From positions 1-64,000 of the forward strand of contig NZ_AUML01000022.1 of NCBI RefSeq assembly GCF_000430665.1: a stretch of DNA of 64,000 nt, read 5' to 3'. The DNA comes from Aquimarina muelleri DSM 19832 (GTDB lineage Bacteria; Bacteroidota; Bacteroidia; Flavobacteriales; Flavobacteriaceae). Shown here one piece after another: positions 8,142-17,791 of this stretch. The position numbers and the translations under genes are program-made. How positions within the stretch are numbered: position 1 is the stretch's first letter; the number at the start of each line of letters is the position of its first letter. The notes under the pieces were generated by a model that worked only from the letters and a program-made list of their open reading frames with translations, was not told the DNA's origin and searched no databases.

Positions 8142-9007
8142 TAGTATTTAGTAAGATTTATTAATATAGATTCTTGTGGTATGTTAAATAAATTAGTTTT
8201 AGAAATATGCTCGACAATCTCTTCAGAAAGCCCCATGATATTTATGAGTACTTGTTTTCTCTCCTCCTCATTTAATTCTTTCTTTCCTAAGGCATTTTTA
8301 GATTTCGTATAGTATGTAGTGCCTACAATACTATGTATTATTCCTTCTTCATTTTTACGAATATATACGCAATCATTAAACAAGCTATTGTGTATGCTTG
8401 CTATATAAAATTCTACTATTTGTTCTTTAGAAATTCTATTTTTATTAATTGCGCATGGCATATGTTCTCTTTTAGTACAATGCTCAAAGATAATTTTTGT
8501 AGTTTCAGAATTGCGAATTAATTGAATAGGATGAACTGGGTTTTCTATATGTACCCCATCTATCTTTATTGGTTGTTCGTTTAATATAGAAGTATCGATA
8601 ATATATTCTTTCCCTTCATTAAGGGATACTAATAGACTAACATGATTAACCTCTCCCATATCTCCCATAGAGCCTGTAATCATGCGAACATCAAACTTAA
8701 AATATTTTAGCAATTCACACATTGCATTAGCAGTTGTCCAACAAGTACCCCCCAACCCATGTTGTAACCATATTTCAAAAAACTGATTTGCGTCGATTTG
8801 GTCGTGATCAGAGAATTCCTCTTCAGTAAGCTTAAGTCTTTTCCAAAAATTATCAAAAGGAATATTTCTACACCAACCACGATACAATTTCGTTAACCCT
8901 TCTTCATTAGATGTTAATGGCAAATTTATGGCTAAGCGTTCTAAAACTTTTCCTGCAACCTCAGGAGTCAATGTAGTATCTAATAATACATTTTTTGGGT
9001 CATTCAT
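8141..9007 (-). CDS. arylamine N-acetyltransferase family protein
   Basis: A 288-residue NAT-family acyltransferase. The Cys-His-Asp triad is visible: Cys89 in GLGGTCWTT, His122 in EVNHVSLLV and Asp138 in YIIDTSIL. Each has the spacing expected for enzymes that move acyl groups from CoA (or an acyl carrier) to amines or hydroxylamines. Members include drug-metabolising NATs and amide synthases that release ansamycin chains. The C-terminal third is less similar to standard NATs. It lies 13 nt after the giant kinase gene. An acyltransferase under an FHA/kinase pair suggests a regulated biosynthetic or modification task rather than housekeeping detoxification (inference). Confidence 0.8.
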   Translation of the reverse strand: MNDPKNVLLDTTLTPEVAGKVLERLAINLPLTSNEEGLTKLYRGWCRNIPFDNFWKRLKLTEEEFSDHDQIDANQFFEIWLQHGLGGTCWTTANAMCELLKYFKFDVRMITGSMGDMGEVNHVSLLVSLNEGKEYIIDTSILNEQPIKIDGVHIENPVHPIQLIRNSETTKIIFEHCTKREHMPCAINKNRISKEQIVEFYIASIHNSLFNDCVYIRKNEEGIIHSIVGTTYYTKSKNALGKKELNEEERKQVLINIMGLSEEIVEHISKTNLFNIPQESILINLTKY

Positions 9008-9020
9008 TATTCTAATTCTT

Positions 9021-12000
9021 TTAAGATATTACCAAATTTTGTTCTTTAATTAAAGTAAGAGAATGATTTGTAAGAATACTTATATCTTCTATATCATTGT
9101 ACTTGCTAATATCGATATTTTCTTTTAAAAGAAAACTTTTAAAAGCCTCTGAAACGAATAATTCTATCCATTTCGATTTTTGATTTTTACATATTCTTAT
9201 TGCTTCTATAAAAGCTTTTAGAGCCTCTTCTTTTTTATCTAAACCATCCAAAGCTTTTGCTTTAAAACAATAAGCATATCCTATCGCAAACATTACGTTA
9301 TGTTCTCTTGCAAATTCTATAGATTCATTTGATATTTTTAGAGCTTTATCAAATGCATTTTTATTTAAACAAGTAACAACCTCTACTAAATCATAATAGG
9401 TTTTGGCTGAGGTTTTTGGCGCCCATTTTTTTCGAGCTTTCTTATATTGATTAAAAAACACCTGTTTACCAGATAGAGCCTCTGCAGAAATCTTATTTAG
9501 ATTAATTGCGCTTTCCCAATACGGAAAAACACCTTTTTCCTGACAAAGGATTGTATTTGGATTTATTTTTTTTAGTTGTTCTTTTTCATATTTACAATTT
9601 GGCAAAAAAGAACATATATATAAATAAAGTCTAGATGTTTGCGCAAAAATTCCCATGGTTAAATTTGGCCAGTTATAAGATTCTGTTTCTTCTAATGTCT
9701 GTTCCATTATAGCAATTGCCCTATCTGCTTCGCCAATAAATAATCTTGCTAAAGATTCAAAACTCTTACATACAATATAGGGATCCAAACCATCTGTTAC
9801 TAATTTTCGTTTTCCTTGCTCTTGATTATAGATTTTATAACATTTTTGGCAAGATCGAATACAACTCTTAAAATCTCCTTCAAAAAACTGAGTTTGACTT
9901 AAACAATCATATGTCTGTGCCAAATAACTAGTGTTATTTAATGCTTTAGATGCATTCATCATTTTTTTGGTAAGCACATGCATCTTAGCTATATTCCCGT
10001 TGGTACATTCAAAAATCCACATCCCTTTTGCTAAGGCAAACTCTAACTTATTATTAGTAGTTGCAGACCCTTTTAATAAAGATTCTGCCAAACGGTAATT
10101 TTCTATTATCTCAGGGTGGTTCCATCCTAGCTTATTGGTTAAAACTGCTGCTTTATGAATTCTTAAACTTGCTTCCTGAACTTTATCATAATCTGATAAA
10201 GTCTTTTTCTTCATTAAATCTATAACTAATAAAGCTTTATTGGTTAAATTTAACGATTCCATATGCCCAAGTTTCTTAAGCATTTCTAGATCTGCTGCTA
10301 TTTTATAAAATTTTATAGCCTCTTTATGTTCTTCAGCTTGATAAAAATGGTATGCTAGATTTTGAACATATTTTTTAGGAGATTTTTTAAAATAATATTT
10401 AAGATTAAAAGCAATTCTTCGGTGTGCTTCTTTTCTAGGGTTAGATGTCATACTTTTAAATGCAGCATCCCTAATTAATGCGTGTCTAAACATGTAACTT
10501 CCATCCTTTACTTTTCGTCGTCTATAAATAATATTTGCATTTATAAATAAATCTAAATCTGCTTGCACCATCGCTTCATCTTTTAATGAGGACTTTACTA
10601 ACAGATCGTATGTAAATTCACGCCCAATTGTTGCTGCTAATTGCGCTGTTTCCATAGCCACCCCAACACTTTCTAACCTTGCTTGCAATAGTCCTATTAA
10701 TGTAGATGGCACTTCTAAGTCTTCTATTTCATGTTTAAATTCGTATTTACCATTTACTAATTGTAAAAGTTTTTTCTCTAGCAGCATATAAGTCAATTCT
10801 TCTGCATAAAGTGCTATTCCATCTGTTCTTTCTGAAATAAACTGTAATACATTTTCACTAACTTGAGCTCCATTAAGTATCTCTTCAATAATGGGTCTTA
10901 TTAATATATTTTCTAGAGGAGAGAGTTCTATTTCTTCTATTAAATTGTTTATCCAATCGGATGTAAATTCTGGTCGTGCTGATAAAATTATCAGACATTT
11001 ATCTTCTTTATTTTCTTGTAATAGTTGTTTAAGAAAAGATTCACTGGTAGGATCTATCCAGTGCAAATCTTCAACAATAAATAAAAATTTATTTTGATCC
11101 CCTATGCTAAATATTAACTGCTGTAAGATGTCTAGAATAAATTTTTTTTGTTCCTGTTGTGATATTTGAGATTCCTGCTGTTCTTTAATTGGTATAGAAA
11201 ACCACGAGCAAAGTATAGGCAATGATAATTTAAGATCACAATGTGCTACCAGAAGAGCTTTTTCTAATTTAGATATTACCTCTTTATTTTTAGAATTTTC
11301 TCTAATATCGAGATGTTTTTTTAGTAGTTCAAAAATTGGATATAAGGCGTTATTTTGATGCTCTGGCAAACATCTACAATGATGTACAATCCCTTTTTTT
11401 ATTAAAATTTGTTGTTTAATTTCATAGATTAATTTAGACTTACCTATTCCAGCTTGCCCCTTAATCATAATTCCTTTACCACATATTTTTTCCTTTTGCC
11501 AACGATCTAGAACGATTTTTATCTCTTTATCTCTTCCAATAATTGTTCTTCCTGCACTTCTTGGATTTAAAAACAACAATGACTCTGTTTGGCGCTCTCC
11601 TAATAATAAAAAACCATTTTCTGAAGGTTCAAATTCTAAAAAGGGATCCAATAATTTTTTTGTTTGTCTACTTACCAATACTTGCCCAGGTTCGGATCGA
11701 TAAAGTAAATTAAATGCTATATTTGGGACCATTCCTTCTGGAGTATCGTCTCTTTTGGATAGCACCATTCCTGAGTTTATCCCCATTCTAATATCCAGAT
11801 TGACCCCATGTTCTTTATACAAAAGTGCATTTCTGTTTTTTACTTCGTTCATTAGTTCCAAAGCTGTTCTACCTGCCATTCGTGCATCATTGTCGCTAGA
11901 TTGAGGGTATCCAAAATAAACTACCACATTATCTGCTAAAGTGCCTGCAATATGTCCTCCGTAACCAACAGCTACATCAAGGCATAGATTTAATTGGTCT

Positions 12001-13049
12001 TTTTGGATAGTGTCAAACGTTTCTAAATCTAGTTTTGTTGCCTTTTTTAAGAGTAAGCTTAGCTTTATACAAAGTACTGTTATTTGTCGTTTCTCGCTTT
12101 TATTATGATGCCAACCAAGGGTATTTACGAGGGTTAATTGATCTTCTGCTCGATCAACATTTTTTTGACGAGTTAACTTATTAAAAACATCACTTACATC
12201 TATTTTTGTATACTCTTCATAAACAGTACTAGCGTTTCCCGCTCTTCGAGCTGGATTTTTTATAAGTATTCTGTTTAAAATATCCGCCAAAGGATGCCCT
12301 ATTAATAAATTTGGTAAAGGAACATTTTCTGCACTTAATTGCTTTTGTAGAATTTCAGATAAGCTTTCGCCATTCATTACCTTTTTTCCTGTAATACACT
12401 CTATCAAAATTAATCCCCAGGCATATAAATCTGATTTAACCGTTGGTGGTTCTCCTCTTAATTGTTCTGGTGCACAATACGCAGGAGTTCCTAACATTTT
12501 TTGTGTATTATCTAAACTTTTACGGTCGTATTTTTGATTATTTTGAGTAAAGAGTCCTATTCCAAAATCCAGAACTTTAGCATACGATCTGGATCCTGTT
12601 TTTATTATCATTATATTTTGTGGTTTTAGATCTCGATGTACTATACCTTTTGCATGGGCATATGCAATAGCATCTAATACCTGCCCCATGAGCTTACTTA
12701 TTTCTATACCCGAAAATTCTTTTTTTCTGGCTATAAACTCATTTAATGTTTGTCCTGATAAGTATTCAAATACAGCGTATGGTTCTTTTTTATTTGTATA
12801 TCCTTTATCTAAAAGTTTTATGATATTAGGGTGGTTCATTTCTGCACATAAACGTGTCTCTCGCTCAAAGCGTGTAATTTGGTAGTCTCTTTTTTGAATA
12901 TTAGAAACTCCTTTAAGTTTTAGCATTTTTATTGCAACAACCTGCCCAGTACTTTCTTGGGTTGCCCTGCATATAACACCATAAGTTCCTTCACCTATTA
13001 TCTCGTGAAGAATATAATTATCGAGTTTTTTTAAAGTAACTTTCTTCAA
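9021..13049 (-). CDS. Ser/Thr kinase - cyclase homology - AAA ATPase - TPR protein
   Basis: A 1342-residue multidomain signalling protein. The kinase domain (about 12-275) is complete: Gly-rich loop GEGTYG (19-24), Lys41, HRD with Asp140, Asn145, DFG with Asp161 and APEQ. Residues about 320-490 resemble a class III nucleotide cyclase. The first metal-binding Asp is replaced (ITVLCIKLSLLL) although ADNVVVYFG remains, so it is probably a non-catalytic sensor. A STAND/AAA ATPase follows, with Walker A GQAGIGKS (531-538) and Walker B FLFIVEDLHW (655-664), then about 500 residues of TPR-like helices. It resembles large serine/threonine kinase-AAA regulators. The partner FHA protein is 65 nt upstream, as expected for a phosphothreonine reader. 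Confidence 0.9.
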   Translation of the reverse strand: MKKVTLKKLDNYILHEIIGEGTYGVICRATQESTGQVVAIKMLKLKGVSNIQKRDYQITRFERETRLCAEMNHPNIIKLLDKGYTNKKEPYAVFEYLSGQTLNEFIARKKEFSGIEISKLMGQVLDAIAYAHAKGIVHRDLKPQNIMIIKTGSRSYAKVLDFGIGLFTQNNQKYDRKSLDNTQKMLGTPAYCAPEQLRGEPPTVKSDLYAWGLILIECITGKKVMNGESLSEILQKQLSAENVPLPNLLIGHPLADILNRILIKNPARRAGNASTVYEEYTKIDVSDVFNKLTRQKNVDRAEDQLTLVNTLGWHHNKSEKRQITVLCIKLSLLLKKATKLDLETFDTIQKDQLNLCLDVAVGYGGHIAGTLADNVVVYFGYPQSSDNDARMAGRTALELMNEVKNRNALLYKEHGVNLDIRMGINSGMVLSKRDDTPEGMVPNIAFNLLYRSEPGQVLVSRQTKKLLDPFLEFEPSENGFLLLGERQTESLLFLNPRSAGRTIIGRDKEIKIVLDRWQKEKICGKGIMIKGQAGIGKSKLIYEIKQQILIKKGIVHHCRCLPEHQNNALYPIFELLKKHLDIRENSKNKEVISKLEKALLVAHCDLKLSLPILCSWFSIPIKEQQESQISQQEQKKFILDILQQLIFSIGDQNKFLFIVEDLHWIDPTSESFLKQLLQENKEDKCLIILSARPEFTSDWINNLIEEIELSPLENILIRPIIEEILNGAQVSENVLQFISERTDGIALYAEELTYMLLEKKLLQLVNGKYEFKHEIEDLEVPSTLIGLLQARLESVGVAMETAQLAATIGREFTYDLLVKSSLKDEAMVQADLDLFINANIIYRRRKVKDGSYMFRHALIRDAAFKSMTSNPRKEAHRRIAFNLKYYFKKSPKKYVQNLAYHFYQAEEHKEAIKFYKIAADLEMLKKLGHMESLNLTNKALLVIDLMKKKTLSDYDKVQEASLRIHKAAVLTNKLGWNHPEIIENYRLAESLLKGSATTNNKLEFALAKGMWIFECTNGNIAKMHVLTKKMMNASKALNNTSYLAQTYDCLSQTQFFEGDFKSCIRSCQKCYKIYNQEQGKRKLVTDGLDPYIVCKSFESLARLFIGEADRAIAIMEQTLEETESYNWPNLTMGIFAQTSRLYLYICSFLPNCKYEKEQLKKINPNTILCQEKGVFPYWESAINLNKISAEALSGKQVFFNQYKKARKKWAPKTSAKTYYDLVEVVTCLNKNAFDKALKISNESIEFAREHNVMFAIGYAYCFKAKALDGLDKKEEALKAFIEAIRICKNQKSKWIELFVSEAFKSFLLKENIDISKYNDIEDISILTNHSLTLIKEQNLVIS

Positions 13050-13114
13050 AAGAATTCAGATTATGCTTCATTTATTTTAATATGCCCGTAAAGCTCTCAA
13101 AAATAATTTTTCAA

Positions 13115-14083
13115 TTATAATTGGCTAGAAACAACCAGTATTTCTCCTTCATTTTTTTCTTCTTTTAAAATCTGAAAAAAATGATGCGCAAAACGAATTT
13201 CTCCTCTTCTTCGTTCAATAACATCCATAAATAAAGAACCATATGGTTGTATCCCTAATAACTGTTTTCGAAAACGGTGAATTTGAAGATTTAAATAATA
13301 TGCATCAATTTCTTTGTATAATTCTTTTGACATTTGATCTACCAGATCCTCTATCGATATCCACCCATGATCATTAAATATATCTTCATTATTCATATCA
13401 CAAAGTCTTTTTCTTGCTAACATTAAAAGCAAATAATGATGTACTCGTTCCCCCAAATCCAGCTCTATCGCGTCGACAACAACTTTTAAGCCTACATGCT
13501 CTTCATCTTCGCTTAAAGAAAATAAAAAATTTGCACTATCTACAACGTTACCATTATCAATAGTGTCCTCCAGAGGTTCGTTATCTATAAATTGCCACTC
13601 TTCTCCATTAAGGTGATAGGATTTGCCATGTTCAAATTCTATAGTTAAAGAAGCTGTTTCTGCTTTCCACTTTTTGTCTTTAGAAAAATAAATAAGTATC
13701 TCTGCATCTTTACCATTAGGTAATATATGACAGCTATTAAGCTCCAATATTGTTTCTGGGCTTGTTAAAGATCTTAAATAACTAGACGGCTCTTTAACAT
13801 CTATTAATTGCCATTGTGCTAATTTGCCTTTACCAAATTGAATCGTAACATGTTCCGTTAGTTTTCGTGTAGAATGATGTACATATTCTCCATTTACTAA
13901 CGTCCCATTACGACTGTAATCTTGTATATACCAATCTTCATTTTGCCAAAATATAACGGCATGCGATTGTGAAACATCCATATCTGGAATATAGGTTATA
14001 GAGTTTTGTTGGTTTCTCCCAAATGTATTTTGCGTATTTAGTATAACAATTTGCCCAGATAATTTATTTTTAATAGTTGCCAT
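13115..14083 (-). CDS. FHA domain protein with C-terminal winged-helix-like region
   Basis: A 322-residue protein. An N-terminal FHA domain (about 1-95) shows the phosphothreonine-binding signature: FGRNQQNSI, SQSHAVI and DYSRNGTLVNG. A middle beta-rich segment (100-190) is followed by about residues 205-300, with LLLMLARKRLCD, SIEDLVDQM and LNLQIHRFRKQL. The last part resembles the winged-helix Trans_reg_C domain of OmpR/SARP-type activators. It is the first gene of the five-gene operon. A model consistent with the parts is that the downstream kinase phosphorylates a target bound by FHA, switching DNA binding (inference). Confidence 0.85.
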   Translation of the reverse strand: MATIKNKLSGQIVILNTQNTFGRNQQNSITYIPDMDVSQSHAVIFWQNEDWYIQDYSRNGTLVNGEYVHHSTRKLTEHVTIQFGKGKLAQWQLIDVKEPSSYLRSLTSPETILELNSCHILPNGKDAEILIYFSKDKKWKAETASLTIEFEHGKSYHLNGEEWQFIDNEPLEDTIDNGNVVDSANFLFSLSEDEEHVGLKVVVDAIELDLGERVHHYLLLMLARKRLCDMNNEDIFNDHGWISIEDLVDQMSKELYKEIDAYYLNLQIHRFRKQLLGIQPYGSLFMDVIERRRGEIRFAHHFFQILKEEKNEGEILVVSSQL

Positions 14084-14374
14084 GGTTGCTCTAAGGGTAT
14101 TTGTGAAGTATAGGTTTAAGAGTTGCTATTTAATTTTTATAAAACTAAATAATTACTTTATCAATTTACACAATTTACTTTAATCAACAAATAAATAAAC
14201 TGAGTTTCCTATACTTATATTACCACAAAAACAATTATAAAAATGAGGGACATATAAAAAGACACTATAAAAATTGAAATCATATCAAGAACTACAAAAA
14301 GTGATTATTGGTATATTTATGTTATATCACAACTAAAATATGTAGTTTTTTTCTGACTTTATTTTTGAAATTTT

Positions 14375-14471
14375 AATCCACATTGTGGAGTTTAATTTAG
14401 GGGGCTTGCCTCGAAAACAAAATATATTTTCGAAAGCATACCTCATGAGCTTGCCCGAGGTTATGGATTTA
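14375..14471 (+). repeat. multi-hairpin dispersed repeat, copy 1
   Basis: 97-bp intergenic repeat made of four short palindromes in a row: TCCACATTGTGGA, a GGGCTTGCC-like stem, CGAAAA...TTTTCG, and CCTC-GAGC...GAGG. Very similar to 48565-48663 in the same orientation; partial copies lie at 20302, 35451 and 59856. Apart from this repeat, the palindrome at 14626 and two tiny frames, the 14084-15064 spacer shows nothing I can support. Confidence 0.85.
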
Positions 14472-14625
14472 TTATAAAACAATTATTTATCCTCTTACAA
14501 TTACTAAGATCCTAGGATTACTAGCAACTGATAGTTGTATTTTCAAATATTTGATTTTTAGTTATTTATTAAGAATTTATCTTGTTTCAAATAAAAAAAG
14601 CAGAAAGTATAATCAAAAAAACAGT

Positions 14626-14654
14626 AAATATTTTACGGGAAACCGTAAATATTT
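14626..14654. promoter_or_regulatory. palindrome TTACGG-N4-CCGTAA, candidate response-regulator site
   Basis: AAATATTTTACGG, loop GAAA, CCGTAAATATTT. The core TTACGGGAAACCGTAA resembles TTACGGAAATCCATAA (minus strand) upstream of the peptide-kinase operon at 18109-18124, 13 of 16 positions. It lies about 28 bp before a TAnnTTTG-like TATATTGG (14668-14675), an activator-like distance. Confidence 0.4.
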
Positions 14655-14693
14655 AAAAGCTTCTTACTATATTGGCATGTAGGAAAATACTAA

Positions 14694-14801
14694 ATGAAAA
14701 TTAATATATTTTATAATGGTTGGTTTATAAAATCAATCGTTATTCAGACCCTGCTTTTGTTGGCTCGCCAAAGTTTTACAATTGTGGGGTTGTTTTTATA
14801 A
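14694..14801 (+). CDS. candidate 35-aa hydrophobic micropeptide
   Basis: ATG 14694 to TAA 14801 encodes 35 residues, MKINIFYNGWF followed by a hydrophobic stretch IVIQTLLLLA and a short apolar end. A palindrome (14626-14654) and a -7-like TATATTGG (14668) are placed so that a transcript would start about 12 nt before the ATG. There is no homologue in the window to test coding potential, so this could be chance. Confidence 0.25.
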   Translation: MKINIFYNGWFIKSIVIQTLLLLARQSFTIVGLFL

Positions 14802-14809
14802 TTAAATCC

Positions 14810-14974
14810 TTAAGGAATTAAAAAAACGTTTATTTCATTTTTACGATAGGCAAAATAACTAACCATCATAGGCTCTATCTCAAAGTTAAAGCTAATAAAT
14901 GACAAATCCTTATGCGCATTCATAATAAAATCGTTAAAATCGCTTAAATCTACTTTTAAAAACATCCAAATCAT
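14810..14974 (-). CDS. candidate 54-aa protein or gene remnant
   Basis: ATG at 14974 opens a frame of 54 residues, MIWMFLKVDLSDFNDFIMN at the start and FAYRKNEINVFLIP at the end, with protein-like composition. The codon before is preceded by stops in frame, so it is either a very short gene or the tail of a decayed one. It lies 90 nt downstream of the response regulator on the same strand. Family not recognised. Confidence 0.3.
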   Translation of the reverse strand: MIWMFLKVDLSDFNDFIMNAHKDLSFISFNFEIEPMMVSYFAYRKNEINVFLIP

Positions 14975-15064
14975 CAAATATTTACTTATTTTTTACGTTC
15001 CTGAACAGGTTTGATTTCTAATACACTATTTGATTATAGGATGGGAAACTAGAACTCTACCAAC

Positions 15065-15733
15065 TCATAATAACCCTAAATCTTTGGTCATTGCTACCAG
15101 ATGTATTGCGTTTTTGGCTTTAAAATTAAATTTTAATTTATTCAGACGTTTTTCTATAGAACTTATACTATTAGGAGAGATATGGTTTTTCTTAAAACAA
15201 TCTCCTATCTCCTCTTGGGTAAGACCATCTGATAAATATTTTAATAGTAAAAGATCGTAGTCTTTTAGTTCAAATACGTTGTTTTTACTCATTGCACTTT
15301 CTAATTGGGGAGAAATATATGTTTTATCTTCATAAATTTCTTTCACCGACTGTACCAATTCATTTAATCCATAACGACCTTTGCAGATATATCCATTAAT
15401 ACCTAAATCATTAAAAAAAGATTTTACTTTACCAGGTCTGTCCTCCATAGAGTATATAATAATTTTTATATCTGGTTGTATTGCTCGTATAGCTTCTATA
15501 AGTTGAGTACCCGAAACTAATTTTCGTTCTCGATGGCTCTCTTTAAAAGAAAGGTCAGTTATAAGTAGATCAAATGGGGAGTTATCACTACAGGCTCTTC
15601 TAAATTTTAGGTAGGCTTCATCACAATATTGAGCTTGTTGTATCTCTTCAATCTTAGCTCTTTCATTAAGAATCTGAGCGATTCCATGATTAATGCTACC
15701 AAAATCTTCTGCGACTAAAACTTTTTTAAACAT
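15065..15733 (-). CDS. LuxR-type response regulator
   Basis: A 222-residue two-component regulator. The receiver domain (about 1-130) has acidic residues near the N-terminus (VAEDF), phosphoacceptor Asp60 in LLITDLSF, and the switch Ser plus Lys in IIYSMED and GYICKGRYG. The C-terminal helix-turn-helix (about 155-215) contains LSDGLTQEEIGDCF and ISPNSISSIEKRLNKL, as in NarL/FixJ proteins. It follows the TPR histidine kinase by 15 nt and is its likely partner. The palindromes TTACGG-N4-CC(G/A)TAA at 14626 and 18109 are candidate targets (inference). Confidence 0.88.
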   Translation of the reverse strand: MFKKVLVAEDFGSINHGIAQILNERAKIEEIQQAQYCDEAYLKFRRACSDNSPFDLLITDLSFKESHRERKLVSGTQLIEAIRAIQPDIKIIIYSMEDRPGKVKSFFNDLGINGYICKGRYGLNELVQSVKEIYEDKTYISPQLESAMSKNNVFELKDYDLLLLKYLSDGLTQEEIGDCFKKNHISPNSISSIEKRLNKLKFNFKAKNAIHLVAMTKDLGLL

Positions 15734-15748
15734 AATACTGTATTATAA

Positions 15749-17707
15749 TTAACTCGGGAAATGTATTTTAGCTTTAAAACCTTTTCCTTTTTCTGAATCA
15801 AATATAAACGATCCTCCAATCGTTTTTATACGGTTTTCCGTATTCTGTAGTCCATTGCTATATATTATCTCTTCGGCAGATACGCCCACGCCATTATCTG
15901 CATAGGTTATAGTAATATTTTTAGCCATCTTTTTAAAGGTTATCGCTACCAATTCTGCCTGGCTATGTTTTTTCATATTAGTCATTAGCTCCTGTAAGGA
16001 TCGGTGCACAATAATCTTTTTTTCTGGGTTAATAGATTGCCAATTAATTTCATTTATATCTTTTATAATAATTTTGGTATCATTAGAGCTATAACTACTC
16101 AACATATTATTAAGTTCTACGCCATATTCCTTGCCAGTTTTAAAGCTATTATGCTCTCTGGAGATATCTCGGGTACTTTTATAAATACCCTCTAATTTAT
16201 CCAACATCTTCTGAGTATCAGTATTATTATTTTGCATCTGAATCATCACATGATACACATCATTGGCTAACTCATCATGCAATTTTTTAGAGATACGGGT
16301 TTCTGCATTATAAACTTCTCGTATTTTTTCTCGTTTATATCGTTGTTTAAAAAAATAAAAAACCACTACCCCACTTAAAAGTAAAAATAAGGTGCTAAAA
16401 AGATAAATTATTTTTTGGCGCTCTTTTCTTGCTGTTTCTGCTTTTAAAATTAGATTCTCGTTAGTGAGTTTATCATTTTCATAGCGAGTTACTGCATAGA
16501 TCTCTCGATTATTTTGATTAGCTTCTTCTAATTCTTTGTGGATACGATCATATTCTATAGCTTCTTCTTTTGTATTTTCTCTTAATTTGAAAATAAACCC
16601 TAAAGATTCTAGTAATTGTGCCAAACTGTGCTGCTTTTTTGCATTATAATAAGCCGCTTCTGCGTGCTGCAATGCTTTATCTTTATTCCTTTCAAAATAG
16701 TATTTTGTTAAATAAATATTATTAGTAATTGAACCTAATACATCGTTTATTTCTTTTTGTATTTCTAACGCTTTTATCAATAATTCTTCTGAGTTTTCAT
16801 TTTCTCTATTTCGTAACCATTGCACATATCCGAGATTACCTAATACTCTTGCATATTCACTTTTATCTTGCTGTACAATCTTATCCTTTTTTAATATTTC
16901 TAATATAGTTATTGCCTCTCTGTAATTACCTTGATTTGCTAAGATTAAAGCCTTAGTATTTTTGAGCATCAAAATATTTTTGAGTCTTATTATACTAATA
17001 GACAGACTATCTTTACCTAGTGATAATGCTTTCTCGTTATAACGCAATGCTTCTTTATAATTTTTTTGCATTCTATTTGCTACTGAAATTATATGATGAA
17101 ATCCTACTAAGCTTCTTAAGTCATCTGTATGCTCTAAATACGTTACTCCATCAATAGCTGTCGTTTTACTGCCAGAATAATCCCCTAATGAAGTCTGTAT
17201 ATTTGCCATATATAGCAAACTTCTCCCTGCAATAAGACTATCATTTATAGTTTTGTACATTTTAAAAGCCTTAGTATGGTATTTAAAAGCTTTGACTAGT
17301 TGATTATTGCTTTTATGATAGATCCCAAGTTTTGTTAAACTATATCCTATATAAAGAGTATCTCTTTTTTTTTTTGCTAAATCATATAATTGATGAGAAT
17401 ACACAATGGCACTATCATATTGCTTGGCCTTATTTAATAGTTTTGTTTTTCGCATCAACCCCATATAAACCAAAGAATCCTGTTTTGTTAACAACGCTCC
17501 TTTTAAAAAAGAAGAAATATACTCTAAGCGCTTTGACATTGATAGAGTATCCATATCACTTTGCTGATAATAATATGTAAGAATATCTAAATCTTGAGTG
17601 AATAAAGAATTTTCTACTTTTATCTGCCCAAAAACAGGAATAAAATTATATAAAAATATAATCCTTATAATAGCATAAGAAAGGAAATCGACGCGCCAAA
17701 GTTTCAT
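15749..17707 (-). CDS. TPR sensor histidine kinase
   Basis: A 652-residue membrane kinase of the Bacteroidetes TPR type. A signal peptide or anchor (about 10-27) is followed by a periplasmic region of TPR-like repeats (about 35-390), a coiled coil, one membrane segment (IIYLFSTLFLLLSGVVVFYF, about 430-450) and the kinase core. The core has a HisKA_3-like dimerisation helix with His477 (KKLHDELANDVYH) and a HATPase with N-box LQELMTNMKKHSQ and G-box YADNGVGV. It is flanked by a lipobox peptide gene upstream (84 nt) and a response regulator downstream (15 nt). The TPR region may sense the peptide or another envelope ligand (inference). Confidence 0.9.
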   Translation of the reverse strand: MKLWRVDFLSYAIIRIIFLYNFIPVFGQIKVENSLFTQDLDILTYYYQQSDMDTLSMSKRLEYISSFLKGALLTKQDSLVYMGLMRKTKLLNKAKQYDSAIVYSHQLYDLAKKKRDTLYIGYSLTKLGIYHKSNNQLVKAFKYHTKAFKMYKTINDSLIAGRSLLYMANIQTSLGDYSGSKTTAIDGVTYLEHTDDLRSLVGFHHIISVANRMQKNYKEALRYNEKALSLGKDSLSISIIRLKNILMLKNTKALILANQGNYREAITILEILKKDKIVQQDKSEYARVLGNLGYVQWLRNRENENSEELLIKALEIQKEINDVLGSITNNIYLTKYYFERNKDKALQHAEAAYYNAKKQHSLAQLLESLGFIFKLRENTKEEAIEYDRIHKELEEANQNNREIYAVTRYENDKLTNENLILKAETARKERQKIIYLFSTLFLLLSGVVVFYFFKQRYKREKIREVYNAETRISKKLHDELANDVYHVMIQMQNNNTDTQKMLDKLEGIYKSTRDISREHNSFKTGKEYGVELNNMLSSYSSNDTKIIIKDINEINWQSINPEKKIIVHRSLQELMTNMKKHSQAELVAITFKKMAKNITITYADNGVGVSAEEIIYSNGLQNTENRIKTIGGSFIFDSEKGKGFKAKIHFPS

Positions 17708-17791
17708 CCCTCTAAAATACTAAATTAAATCCAGCGCATATAATAGATTTCATACTATATACACTGGATTTAATTTAAATATTTATTTCAA

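Noticed and set aside
15030..15260. 76-codon plus-strand frame over the response regulator
   Set aside because: Antisense to a clear LuxR-type regulator with a complete receiver and HTH.
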